Made by a program: the position numbers and the translations under genes. The notes under the pieces were generated by a model, which did no database searches, was not told the origin of the DNA, and worked only from the letters and a program-made list of their open reading frames with translations. A DNA stretch of 64,000 bases, from NCBI RefSeq assembly GCF_001039355.2, contig NW_019774291.1:134626-198625 (forward strand), in the 5' to 3' direction. Source of the stretch: Lingula anatina (lineage: Eukaryota; Brachiopoda; Lingulata; Lingulida; Lingulidae). Each line of letters starts with the position of its first letter. Position 1 is the stretch's first letter. This document shows positions 29,898 through 41,198 of the stretch, piece after piece.

Positions 29898-31262
29898 AAA
29901 TATTTGTGTACGACACTGAATAATTCTATTTACTTTTGAAATATTATATAAGATAATTGGATAGAAAGAAAGTGAGTTATTTAAATCAAATTGGAATTGG
30001 GAGAATGCGCAATATTTAATTTGAATATTAAAAAAACTAACTACCTAATTGTAAAAGAAAAACTATTTAGCTAGAAAATTTATTATTTGGAGTCATGACA
30101 ACGAAATTTAAAGAATGAAATTGAATAATTCCTTTGATACACAAACATAAATAGGTGCGAAGTCTGTTTTAATAAGGCCTTTATACAGTTTTATTATCAT
30201 TATTATTATTATTATTTATTGATTTATTTTATTATTATTTTTCTTTTTTCTTTTATCATTATTATTTTTTTTTTTTGCATAAAGAAAAGCGACATGGCAT
30301 GACGCCACTTACATTGAAAACAATGAGCGACCCTTTTACTATTGAAATTTATTGTTAATTAATGTAAAGAAAGCAGAACGTGCGTTTCAATTAAACAAGC
30401 GTTGTGATTATGATGATCATTGGATTTCTAATGAGATATATTGTTCACAATAAATATTGTGTATAAGAACTATTGTTGATTTGGTTTGTTATAAATAGAT
30501 ATAGATATAAATAGTATTATTGAATGAATAATATATTTATGAAGTACGTTGGCAGTCAGAACCGGAGATGAACTAAGATGTGAAAGACGTTCTTATTAAA
30601 ACCAGTACAGCTGACATTTAACGTCAGCAAGTAGAAACTATGAATAAAGAACAATGTGTCGATGTTTAATTAGGTTTGTTGTTTCAATCGTAATTATTAT
30701 AGATATTGTTTATGAAGTCTATATTATACATACATATGATAGTAGCAATACATATAGGCCTACCTAGAGTTTGCATGAGGCAGAGATAGAAATGAAAGAA
30801 AGCGGCGTGGGAACCAACTTGAAAGTAGTTAATAAATAACATGAAAGAATATAAAAGAGCTATGTTTACATATTTACTACCTCGCGTAACAGCAGAAAAT
30901 AAAGACAGCAACTTTCCTCGCATAAATGGCGGAGGATGCATAAATGGTGGAGGATGCTAAAGGAAAACAGAGGCGTTTGACCTCATGAGTCTTATCGGAA
31001 CGACAAGAAACGCTCACTGGACGACAATACGCAAGCGAGCAAAAAGTATCCGGAAAGGAGAGTGCAACTGGACAAACAGGAAATGAAAGGTAAGAAAATT
31101 TATTCAGAAAATTATTGTAGAATACACTTTTTGCAGTATTTAGATGGCTTTAAAGTAGCCAGCAACACTTTCCAATATCATCTGAGTGAGGTAGACACAG
31201 TTACACAGTTTGACAAAGGCTGAGAAATGCAAACTTAACTTTATCTAAATAGTTTCAATTCG

Positions 31263-31406
31263 CGAGAGGAGGTCAGGTATTTGGGGTACATAGTTTCACT
31301 AAATGATTTTTGCGATGACCCTGCAAAGTGTAAAGCAGCACCTAAATTCCTAGTCCCTTTAAATGTTAAACAGGTGATCGAATTTCTGGGAGTAGCGAAT
31401 TATTGA
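31263..31406 (+). pseudogene. Ty3/Gypsy-type reverse transcriptase relic
   Basis: A 47-codon open stretch matches the segment linking reverse transcriptase to RNase H in Ty3/Gypsy retrotransposons: a YLGYIVS motif, a DP step and FLGVANY, followed at once by a stop. No flanking long terminal repeats or other pol motifs were recognised, so this is an old fragment. Confidence 0.7.
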
Positions 31407-33949
31407 ATATTGAATATATCTCCTTACAAATTTTTAAGTGAACACAAAAAAGATAAAAGAAAAACCATGCGAATGCAGACGTGCTTAGCCTCCGCCCTTA
31501 CGACACGGAAAAAGAATAAGACTTAGAAAAACTTAATGACACAGAGTTCGATTCCAAATGACAGGTGTTTGAACAAAACAGGAGATGTCAGACGCCATCT
31601 CGGGTGCTCTAAAAAGATTGACAAAGAATCACATAGGCGTGGAATGCTTCTAGCAATTAAATTGAAGGCGAAGAGAACAGATAGTTTGTCAAAATGTCAA
31701 TATAACGAGTCATTTTCTTCTAAAGAGGAATTGTTAAAACTCCAAAGTGAAGATAATAAAAACGTCAAATATCGCGTACTTGACGTCAAATGAACTTCCA
31801 CTTAGTAAAAAAGAAGCTCGGCGTAAGGGGGGGGGGGGGTGATAATAACAATATTTTGTACCACTAGCCTGAATTTATGCAATGGGTCTATAAAGACATA
31901 ACAGTATTTTTTTAAGAATGTTTTAACCCCTCTAGCCCCCCTGTACCTTCCCTCTGAAGTTTGCGATATTCGAAAATTACTACTTTTTAGCCTTTTCTTG
32001 CACATTTTTCATAGCATTTGCCCCTTTTAATGTCCCAAAAGCTTTGAAAATTATTTTCCTGTATTTTTTATCCAAAAATATCAAAATAGAACCAGTTTCA
32101 TCAAACTGCGAGATTCGCCCAACCCCTTTTCAATACAGGTAGGTCTATATACATGCAAATAATATCTATATAAAGTAAATTTACTTTTCGTTTATATTTT
32201 ATACTTTTATTGACTTTAAAGATCTTACAGATTGTGGAAAGTTTGAAGAGATGCCAACAACAACCTCACTTCACTGTTAAAGAGTAGTGACAGGACGCAA
32301 ATGTGAGCAATGAAAACTATTTTGATGTTGACCTGGACAAAACTGCTACATGTAAACTCATTAATATTGATAAAATAGTTTATACTCCCAGGTTAGCCAA
32401 GCAGTGAATGAATATTTGTCAACTATTATCCGTCATTACGAGATTTTTCTCTTTTTATTTCTTTTACAGGATACAACACTTAAATACAATCACTTTAATT
32501 TCAGGCAATACTTATTATTATTACAATTTACTTCGATTTAGGGTTCCTGAACTTACTATAAAAATCATTTCAGATGATGCATCATAATTCTATTCATAAG
32601 AAAACCCGTTCTATTTCGCCCACCACCCCCGTGCAATGTCAAACATTGTCGACAGGGCACATGCACCTTGAAGGTGACCAGAAAACATTAAGACTATGAT
32701 TCGATGAAATTACATTTTTTTCGAGTCGCGAAGAATAAATTTTTTGAATTGTTTCTCGATAAATTGCCTAAATGAAAGTCATTATCACTGGCATTTCAAC
32801 GATCTCCTTAAAATGATCTTGTCAGTAGATAATGCAGTTATATTGGCAGTCAAAGGTCTAGTAGTGCAAATGATATAATGGTAAATGGTCTTATGTGAAT
32901 ATTATTTGATATGTTTTGAGGGGTAATATGATAAGAATGAGACGGAAATATTTATGGATATAACTGGGTATGTTGCTGAGGGGGAAATTATGCTCATGAC
33001 GTCATATAAATACTAATATCTGGGACGCCAGATTGAGTTATTATTATGATTAGTATAAGTACTGTTATTGAAAATATTATTATGTTATTAACACGGTTAT
33101 ATACACGTGCAATTTTATTATTATCTTCTGCATGATTAATACAATGGCATATTAAAACTTTGCCTGATATACATAACTGTACTGAATTTTGAAGATAACT
33201 GCTCAGATATACGTAGTTTTTTTTTCCTTGATAAGCGTTTTTGCGTCATCGCCATTCATATATTGGATATATTCATGGACGTTGCACCTTGGGCACTCGT
33301 AGATATACGGGAAACTGTGAACAATTATTCCTACGTGCGGCAATGTACGCGAATAAAACATTTATGAATTTAACAATGGCGATCCAAGTGACAATTGTTT
33401 TTTTTTTTCCACTATATGGAAGGACGAATTTGACATTATATGGAACTGAACTCTCGTGCTATGATTCAAAATGGAGGATGCAGTGAACTACACCAAATGC
33501 AAAACTCTTCATTTGTGTGGAAATGAACTTTAAATTTTATAAATTGTATTTGAGTCATATGATATTGCCTGTGGTAATTAAGTATTGTGTCATAAATGTT
33601 AAATACTTGACGTATTATAACTACATCTTTATTCAGCTTATCAACCTTATGGTTATCGGTTATCAATATTTAATCAGACAATTATTGGTATATTAACAGT
33701 ATATTTTATCTTTTGGAACGATGATGACATGAAACTGATGATGTATACATTAAGGGGAATTTTCACATTTTTGTGACTTAACTTTTTCTCGGTATAGTTT
33801 TAAACAATCGTGGATTGAATTTGATATAAACAATTGTTTCTCTCATAGTCATCAGAAAGGTACGGAGCACTACAGTGTGAATAAATATGAAGATGAACAG
33901 GTACTTCATCATCGACGATGCGCTGGTCGCAATCTTGTGGTGAATGCTG

Positions 33950-34068
33950 GGCTCCGTATCTCGAAAGGTTCGCTATGTTGCGCACGTGTGTTAGTGTCTC
34001 GATTCCATAACCGATTCTATTTCGAGATACGGGGCCATGAAATCGAGACTCACTTGCACGTACGCAAG
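33950..34068. repeat. Interleaved inverted repeats (A-B-A'-B')
   Basis: Segment A (33950-33966, GGCTCCGTATCTCGAAA) pairs with A' (34020-34036). Segment B (33977-34008) pairs imperfectly with B' (34037-34068). It is richer in GC and CpG than its surroundings. Likely part of a mobile element; no target duplication was seen. Confidence 0.65.
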
Positions 34069-34999
34069 TGTCTCGCGTAGTGCATTCCAACAACATCTAA
34101 CATGACAAACGAAAGACGAAACACTGTATAAGAATAGAGCCATAATAAAAAGAGTCACAGGTTATTGTCATAATGAAATAGCAAATAAATAAGTATCTGT
34201 ACTCTTGGGCCACCCATAAAAAGTGTTACAAATGCCAATTTTTGTACGAAATACGTCCACGAACAAACGTATTTTCCAGAAAGTTATCAATCTATCTTCC
34301 TTAGTTATATTTTTGGTTTCATGTCGAATGTTTTTCTATTTTATGTGTTAGTTTAATTAGAATTGATTTACTTAGCTATATATTTGCATGAATTTATGAT
34401 AAAAATGTAGTGTTTAAGAAGAGCAGAGACAGAAATTAAAGAAAGCAGTATGGTGTTCGATATTTGGCCGGTGACGGCCGCTGTTTTTGGAAGATCCCTC
34501 TAGAAAAAAATAGTGTTAACTTATTATATAAGTTTTTTTTGAGTGGGTAATAAATCTGTTGTCGAATTACTGTGATATTATGTTTTAAGTGTATATTTAT
34601 ACTATATAAGATTTATTGTTGGTTTGAAAGAAATACAGACTTGACATTTAATTTGAAATATTTCAGTTTCAAAGAAATGCCTTGGTAAAATGTGTTTAAA
34701 AAACTCAGATTTCATATAAGATACAGTATGTGAATAGAGAAGACTTAGTGTGTAGTCAGGTGTGCCGCTACCAATTAACCGACTACCATGTCTGTTGCAC
34801 TGCTGCATTGTGTAATATGCAGTGATTTAATTGGGATGTACTCCTTTGGACTGGTCGAAGCTTGGCTTTGACAAAGCATGGTTCTGTCTAAAAAATATCC
34901 ATATGTCGGCAAGTACTGCATATAAAAATATGCCAAATATGAAGTTTTGCGTGCAGCGGTCCGTTTTGCAGTGCGTAAAATGAATTAAGCAATGTTTTA

Positions 35000-35960
35000 C
35001 AAAATTGTTAATCTGTGCCAAAATGGCGAGAAAAAGACAGACATTGCCAGGCAGATTATTGTGCCACACAGAACGGTCCGCACAGTTTTATAGAGTTATG
35101 CCCAGACTGATATACCTATACAGAGACCACACCCAATGTATTGAAGTCTTACCACCAGGGCACAGGACTCACTGTCCTTTCAGATATGCTGCTACAACTA
35201 AACAAAAATCACCCAGTCCATTCAGAATGAGGGACAGGTTGCCACCAGAACGCGTGCTTGAAGGCCCTTACTGGTTTTAGCAGGTTAGAATACCAGACAA
35301 CCTCTGCGGAAGCCATCGTCGCCTGATTCTCTTATGAATTGGGGACCATGACCGTTTCTGGGTAGAACATTGAAGCCGCGTGACTTTTTTTACGGAGGTC
35401 AGATTTCAACTGTACCGCTCACCTGGTCAAAACAGAGTATACAGACATCTGGAGAGGTCTACGGCGAAGCGTTTGCCGTGTCTAAAGTGACTAGAGTCAT
35501 AGACAGCGTCAGTATTTGGAGTGGATATCACATTGGTGCCAAAACACCAATGGTAGTCATCTATGAAAACCTGAACCACATCGAATAAAGAAATAATCTG
35601 GGAACCACTTGACTATCATTTGATAGGGGGTACCCTATGAACAACTTTAGGTACCCTAGGAACACTTTAAGGTTCACACAGAGCACTTTTAATAGCAGAT
35701 AACTTACAGAACTAAGGGAAAAAGCAGCTACCTTGGTCATCGAAATCGCCAGGTTTGAACCACATAGACAATATATGGGTAGGTCATTACTCGCTGAATC
35801 AATGGCCTACATGTCCTACAACAAAACTGAATCAAATTGGACAAGTTTTGACCGATGCCTGGAATGTTATTCCAGATTAAAGGAATGGCTTGCCGCTAGA
35901 GAGCCCTGATAACAGCCGGATGAAGTCAGGTGTTAGAGGGACCGTTGCTGTGACTAGACA
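35000..35960 (+). pseudogene. Tc1/mariner-like transposase pseudogene
   Basis: Broken frames carry recognisable Tc1-type pieces in order: IGAKTPMVVI with downstream NLNHIE near 35530-35585, then SPGLNHIDNIW near 35738-35785 (the third catalytic acidic region, usually SPDLNPIEHxW) and a LTDAWNVIP block. The upstream part, including an open frame at 35005, is less certain. Several stops and frameshifts exclude activity. Confidence 0.6.
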
Positions 35961-36458
35961 CTGACATGAGGGTTCTTTGTGGGGCGTGTAACTCTTTTAA
36001 TTTGGAAAATATTGAGATCCAAAATATCGCTTTTAATGGTTGACGTATGGCTTAGAAGAGGCAATGTATTTTTGTTTGTATCACTTGCGAATTCAATTGA
36101 GTAACTAATGTTACAATGACATCAAAGAGATATTTAAAGTGTTTAAAACGCGAATTTAATCCTTGTTTTCATTTTTCAGTAAGCTAAATAGGAAAAAAAC
36201 TGATGAAAATGATTTGAAAAAATATTCCATATTGAGTGTCAAGTCTGTAGATTAGAAATATAATATTTAAAATATATTGTTAATTGGGATATATTTTTGT
36301 GAGGTATGTTCAAAATAGTTAAATAAAAAAGTAACCATACTTATAGTATAATAATATGTAAAAAGGATAGCAACTGTTCATTTTGGCCAAAAATGGATTT
36401 CCTCTATTGAGTCCTAACGTGGTTTGATGGCATGCACAGATTTTAGTAGAATTGTGAT

Positions 36459-36566
36459 GGGGGCGTCTCGATAGTCCGAAGGTTCATTGGTCCGAAGGTT
36501 CTATAGTGAACATTCGGACCAATGAACCTTCGGACTATTGAACCTTCGGACTATCGCTACGGCCCC
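36459..36566. mobile_element. 108-bp palindromic element with 8-bp target duplication
   Basis: ATTGTGAT occurs at 36451-36458 and 36567-36574. Between them, AGTCCGAAGGTTC units are arranged as an inverted repeat: 33-nt arms at 36469-36501 and 36508-36540 with two mismatches, then one more half unit. The outer ends are GGGG/CCCC. An 8-bp duplication suggests a hAT-type non-autonomous element. Confidence 0.88.
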
Positions 36567-37139
36567 ATTGTGATAACCGCCGTTTTGGTGGTAAAAATTG
36601 AATTTATATTTCTACGAGTTGTTTACATACGAAGAGTTGCTATCCCTTTAAGTTAGTTTTAAGTATTTTTGGCTCATTAAGATTCTATGCGATAAGACAT
36701 TTTCACGGTAAATTGCATTATGATTGTACATTATGTTCGTATTGGAACAAAAATACTTAGGTTCACTTTACTCTTTACCAGAGACCATGGGAGAGGCCGG
36801 CTGTGTGGTTCCGTTATTACTAAAAAAAACATCTGACAGAGTAGTAGAAATATGCATAGCTAGTGAATAGCGAGATAAATATATGTGAATATTTCTGTGA
36901 ATATATGCTCTCTGTGGCCCTGGTAGAAGGTAAAGACAGTAGAATATAGGAAGATAAAACAATAGAAGGGAGGATGTAGTTGGCTATAGAGATCTGACAA
37001 TCCAAAACTGTGCTTTCATTCTACCGATATCTTCGAATATTAGACAGCGACAGTTCTGGTTTGTTTCTGATCGTTTATTCAACCAAGATTATTAGTAACA
37101 GGAAACGGTGGTAATTTTGATTTCATCCACCGATATTGT

Positions 37140-37243
37140 AACTGCAGGAGATAATCTGCAATCAGATGTAACCTAACATAGCCGACAGTGAAACTGCAGG
37201 AGATAATCTGCAATCAGAGGCCACCTACCCTAGCTATTACAAA
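37140..37243. repeat. 52-bp tandem duplication
   Basis: AACTGCAGGAGATAATCTGC and the following ATCAGA occur twice, 52 bp apart, with diverging spacer. Intergenic. Confidence 0.85.
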
Positions 37244-37682
37244 ATTGCACGAAGAATTTTGAAACAACAAGAAAGACCTCTTGCAGATAGTAGAGATTTC
37301 TGTGGTGTGCCTGAATATAATTGTGTTCCTCTCTGGATTTTTATGTACTGATTATCCTTATTACATTTTTCTCTTAAGTTTTTATTTCAACAATGTAAAC
37401 AACAGAAACAAGTTTACTTTCTTTCTAATGAGCACATGCGAATTTGATTATTGTTAATTTCATTATTGTTCAGATTTATATTTTACTTTTGATTAAACGT
37501 TCTTTGCATGTCATTTGCACTTTCTCATCTTTTTAAATTGCAATTTTGAACAATCATTTCAGATGTTTTCTTCAACTTGAGTTAATTTGCATGCAAGTTT
37601 AACCACCTTTTTCCAACCTAATTATGCAATAATGCATTGCTGAAATGGGACAAAGCTAAGATACACCAAACAACTTGTTAAT

Positions 37683-37683
<1 letters not shown>

Positions 37684-37714
<31 letters not shown>
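37684..37714. repeat. (ATA)n microsatellite
   Basis: About ten ATA/TAA units in the gene-poor region. Confidence 0.95.
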
Positions 37715-37716
<2 letters not shown>

Positions 37717-38753
37717 TTATTTTAAGTCTGAAATCAATTTAAAATGTTCAGTAGACTTGACATATGTACTTATATCACAATTACCAAGATATAAAAATAA
37801 AAAAATGTTAAGAAAGTTTACTATTCCAGATAAAAAAACAGCCTATTTTTGACTTAAAACCAATGACTATTGAGATAATAATAAATTTCCTACACAGATG
37901 TTTTAAACTCCTTTTTTTTAAAGATTAACAGTTGATTCAATTGAGGGAATTTCAGTTGGTACCATATTATGTTCCATTGGACCAGCAGACCTGAAAGAGA
38001 TGTTCCCATATATTTTAAGCTGCATTTTTACAGGTTTCAGTAACAGTTGATCTACTGATCGCAAATTTCTGGCAGGAACATAGTGAACAACTTTATTTAA
38101 GCTAAGATCTAATATATCCGTTTATTAGATCTTAGATTTAAGTAAGTTGGTACCACTTTATTAAAAAAAAAACATCATGGACAAGAACTAAATATTTGAA
38201 TAAAACCCTGGCTTAGAGTGGTATATGATTGTTAAGGGAGATCTAGATCCAAGCAAGAAGACACTGAAATAAATTTACATCTAAATAGTTTGTTTTTTCA
38301 TTGTAATTGCTAGACTTTTCATCATTTTCGTTACAAAATTTGCATTACAATTAAGTAAATAGCATGGACTGCACATCTGCCATAACAATTAATGTCCTGT
38401 TTTTCAGTATACCACCCACAAGTGTCTTTTTATCCTATTGGTAATATTTGGGATTATATGTATTGTGATTTCACCCTGGTTAATCCAAGTTATATTAAGT
38501 GCCACATGATCACTAACCAGAGTCCAATCTTCTTATCTTAACTAAGCTTTGTGCACAGCATCAAGTTTCACCAAATTGGGGTATATCATTTCCTTCTTCA
38601 CTTCATAAGTTCAATTCCAGTATCAATTCTAAGGACAAATTGAATCCCTTTTAACAAAACAAGGCAGCAAAGCTGTCAAATGTACAGACAAAAAGCAGAA
38701 TATACCGATGCGCAAAAGAGGCTCCTGTCAATTCTGATGCACATGTAATAATA

Positions 38754-38921
38754 CAGGCCCGTAGCCAGGGGGGATTCAGGGGGGTCAAAAGAACCCCCCT
38801 TTTTGCTGGGAAAAGGTCCCCTCTGGGTAAAATTGTATCTAGGTACATGAAGGTTTCATGGGAAAAGGTCCACTTCTTCAGAAAAAGAACCCCCCTTTTG
38901 AAATTGCTGGCTACGGGCCTG
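38754..38921. mobile_element. 168-bp element, CAGGCCCGTAGCCAG family
   Basis: Ends CAGGCCCGTAGCCAG and CTGGCTACGGGCCTG are inverted repeats, flanked by a 5-bp duplication TAATA (38749-38753, 38922-38926). An inner AAAAGGTCC unit recurs. A decayed relative lies at 22764-22928. It has the same length and duplication size as the 15173/21816 family, though the sequence differs. Confidence 0.92.
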
Positions 38922-38999
38922 TAATACATAGCAAAGTCAACACCAAATTTTAATTACCTATGCACAACAGGTAGAACAGGTTTAAGTTAAATGTGTAAC

Positions 39000-39790
39000 T
39001 AGCATAAGGCTTCAGGCCCATAAAAGTTCAAGTTCACACTTGGAAAATGCCAGAATGAGAAAAATTAAAATTTCATAAAAAATTACATAAATTTGAGGAA
39101 AAATGATAATCCAGTCAAGCTGGTTTTCCAATTTGAGCTGTATTTCAATCCTAAGCATCACACTTATAAGTTTCAAAATAATAAGTAACAGTTTTCTTTT
39201 CATAATGTTTGTGGTGGCAGTGCACAAAGTAGTTTTTTAATTTCATTGCTTCCAGAAGAGAAAACAATCAGACTGCATGGTTCACAACTCGAGCTGCACT
39301 TCAGTCCTAGCTGTACAAATCTTTTCAGTAAGTTTGAGAATCAGAAGTACTGGTAACATGGTTTTTCTTGAAGTGCCCAAAATAGGGTTTTCTTCAATTT
39401 TGATATGATATACCATAATATTTAACAACAAATTGACCATCAATTTTTAATAATAAGTATCATGGATACTCAGAAAATGTACTCAGAGTGTCATGGCACT
39501 ATAAAGCTAGCTTGTTCACTATACCTTTTCATGTGTTAGCTCTATAGAACAGGGTAAGAAAATGTGATCAGCAAGGGTCTTCAACTCCATGGAAGTTCAA
39601 AGTCACACCTAGAAAATGCCAATATATTAAAAACTGAAATTTCAAAAAAAAAAAAAAAAAAAAAAAAAAATAGAAAAAACTGTATAACTTACAGAAAAAT
39701 AATCCAATCAGACTGGTTTACCAACTGAAGCTGTATTTTAGTCCTTTGTTTCTTTTCTGTAGGTTTGAAAATACTAAGTTAAATGGTCAC
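39000..39790 (-). repeat. Dispersed repeat, two tandem diverged units
   Basis: Reverse-orientation relative of 14960-15440 and 24920-25165. Units near 39000-39200 and 39560-39790 share AAGTTCA, GAAAATGCCA and AATCCA(G/A)TCA blocks. An A-run (39643-39670) interrupts the second unit. Non-coding. Confidence 0.6.
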
Positions 39791-40198
39791 TATTTATACT
39801 TCCATTTTCACAAAAATCATGTCTTAAAACCTGCAGTAGCAGACATCTGCACCCAACAGATGTCAAAACTGCCAGACACTGGCACCTGTCAGAAGTCAGA
39901 CAGGCTGGCGTGGCATTTATTAACTTATACTTGACATTTTAATTTTCTCAGTGTGCCAAAACTAAGAAAGGCAGAGTCTTGTATTTTACAGCATTTATTA
40001 TAAGCATCATTTTCCCAAAATATCCCAAATTTCAATGCACTATCTCAAAAACTGTTGAAGTTGTTGAACTTTGAATTTAGTAAGTTTTTTAAGCCACACA
40101 ATATTTATAATGGTTTAGAATATCCACAAAAAGGTGCACCTGGACAGAGCTGCCCTTACAGTGGTTGGTTTTCCTTGGGCTTTTTAGACACTCAACAC

Positions 40199-40328
40199 CA
40201 CCCTGAGCTTCAGAGCTAACTTGACACTAACCTTTTCACTGTAGCCTATCTCCATCGTGTTACTTGACACGATGGAGATAGGCTACAGTGAAAAGGTTAG
40301 TGTCAAGTTAGCTCTGAAGCTCAGGGTG
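40199..40328. mobile_element. 130-bp perfect palindrome with 8-bp target duplication
   Basis: Two 62-nt arms (40199-40260 and 40267-40328) are exact reverse complements around a 6-nt loop TACTTG. The direct repeat CTCAACAC flanks it (40191-40198 and 40329-40336). Ends are CACCCTGAGC/GCTCAGGGTG. An 8-bp duplication is typical of hAT-family insertion. A transcript would form a perfect hairpin. Confidence 0.95.
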
Positions 40329-41198
40329 CTCAACACACATTTATCAACACACCTGTTATTGAACAACATACTAACATTTATGCCACGTTAACACTATTGT
40401 ATGAAAAAGTATATTAGAACCATAGATATAAAAAACTTGCCTTTCTTTTTTTGGCTAGAATATTTTTGGCATAACACATACAATGCCTTAGCATTCCCCC
40501 CCACCCCCATACTGCCCCTTTTCCAAAAATGTTATTAAAAATGGGCACAATCTGGGGATATCATCACAAATATTACCAGAATTTAATTTACAAACTCATG
40601 ATTGTGACATGCAGCATTATTAAAAGCATAATGTATGTCCCTGGATACCTAGACTAATAGTGCCTGCAGGAAATGTGCAGTAACACCTTATTAATATATT
40701 TTAGTTTAACAATAATGATACAAAATATCAAAAGAGTATACAGCGGATCGCTTTATTTGAAAAATTTCTACATATTTTGCCACATATCAAGATCAGATAC
40801 ACATCTTCCACAGTATTTGCACCAATGGATTAGTCCAATTTTTCACCACATTACCCTAATGTTAAAATTGAAATAAGTGATAATTTGACATAGTTTTTTT
40901 AAAAGTTCGTCATTATAGATAAAATTGCAATCACATTATTCAAAATCCAATTTATTTCAATAATCATGATTAATCCAGTTTATTTCTTTCATGATGAGCT
41001 GAAAGGTAATGCCTTATTTATCATGTGAACATATTTTTGCTCTACATGTGATGTTAATATATTGCAATACATAACTATTGGTTATGGTAATGACTTCTGA
41101 CACATTGGCTATTATCAGATATATATGCTTCCACTTTCCAGATTCAGGGGTAAACCTTTTTTCAGAATTATTCATTATTATTTTTTATTTATGTATTA

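Larger units (their letters stand above)
29898..41198. other. Gene-poor region between GPCR and annexin
   Basis: No intact gene was recognised in this 11.3-kb span. It contains a likely GPCR polyadenylation signal (AATAAA near 30450), Ty3/Gypsy (31263-31406) and Tc1-like (35000-35960) relics, foldback insertions at 36459-36566, 38754-38921 and 40199-40328, tandem repeats (37140-37243, 37684-37714) and dispersed repeats at 39000-39790. A G-run lies near 31830-31841. Confidence 0.6.

Noticed and set aside
31536-31793. 85-residue frame downstream of the Ty3/Gypsy relic
   Set aside because: No retroelement motif is recognisable in it; lysine-rich composition is expected of random AT-rich DNA.
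33800-34096. 98-residue minus-strand frame and 67-residue plus-strand frame
   Set aside because: They cover the interleaved inverted repeats; no start context, splice sites or motifs.
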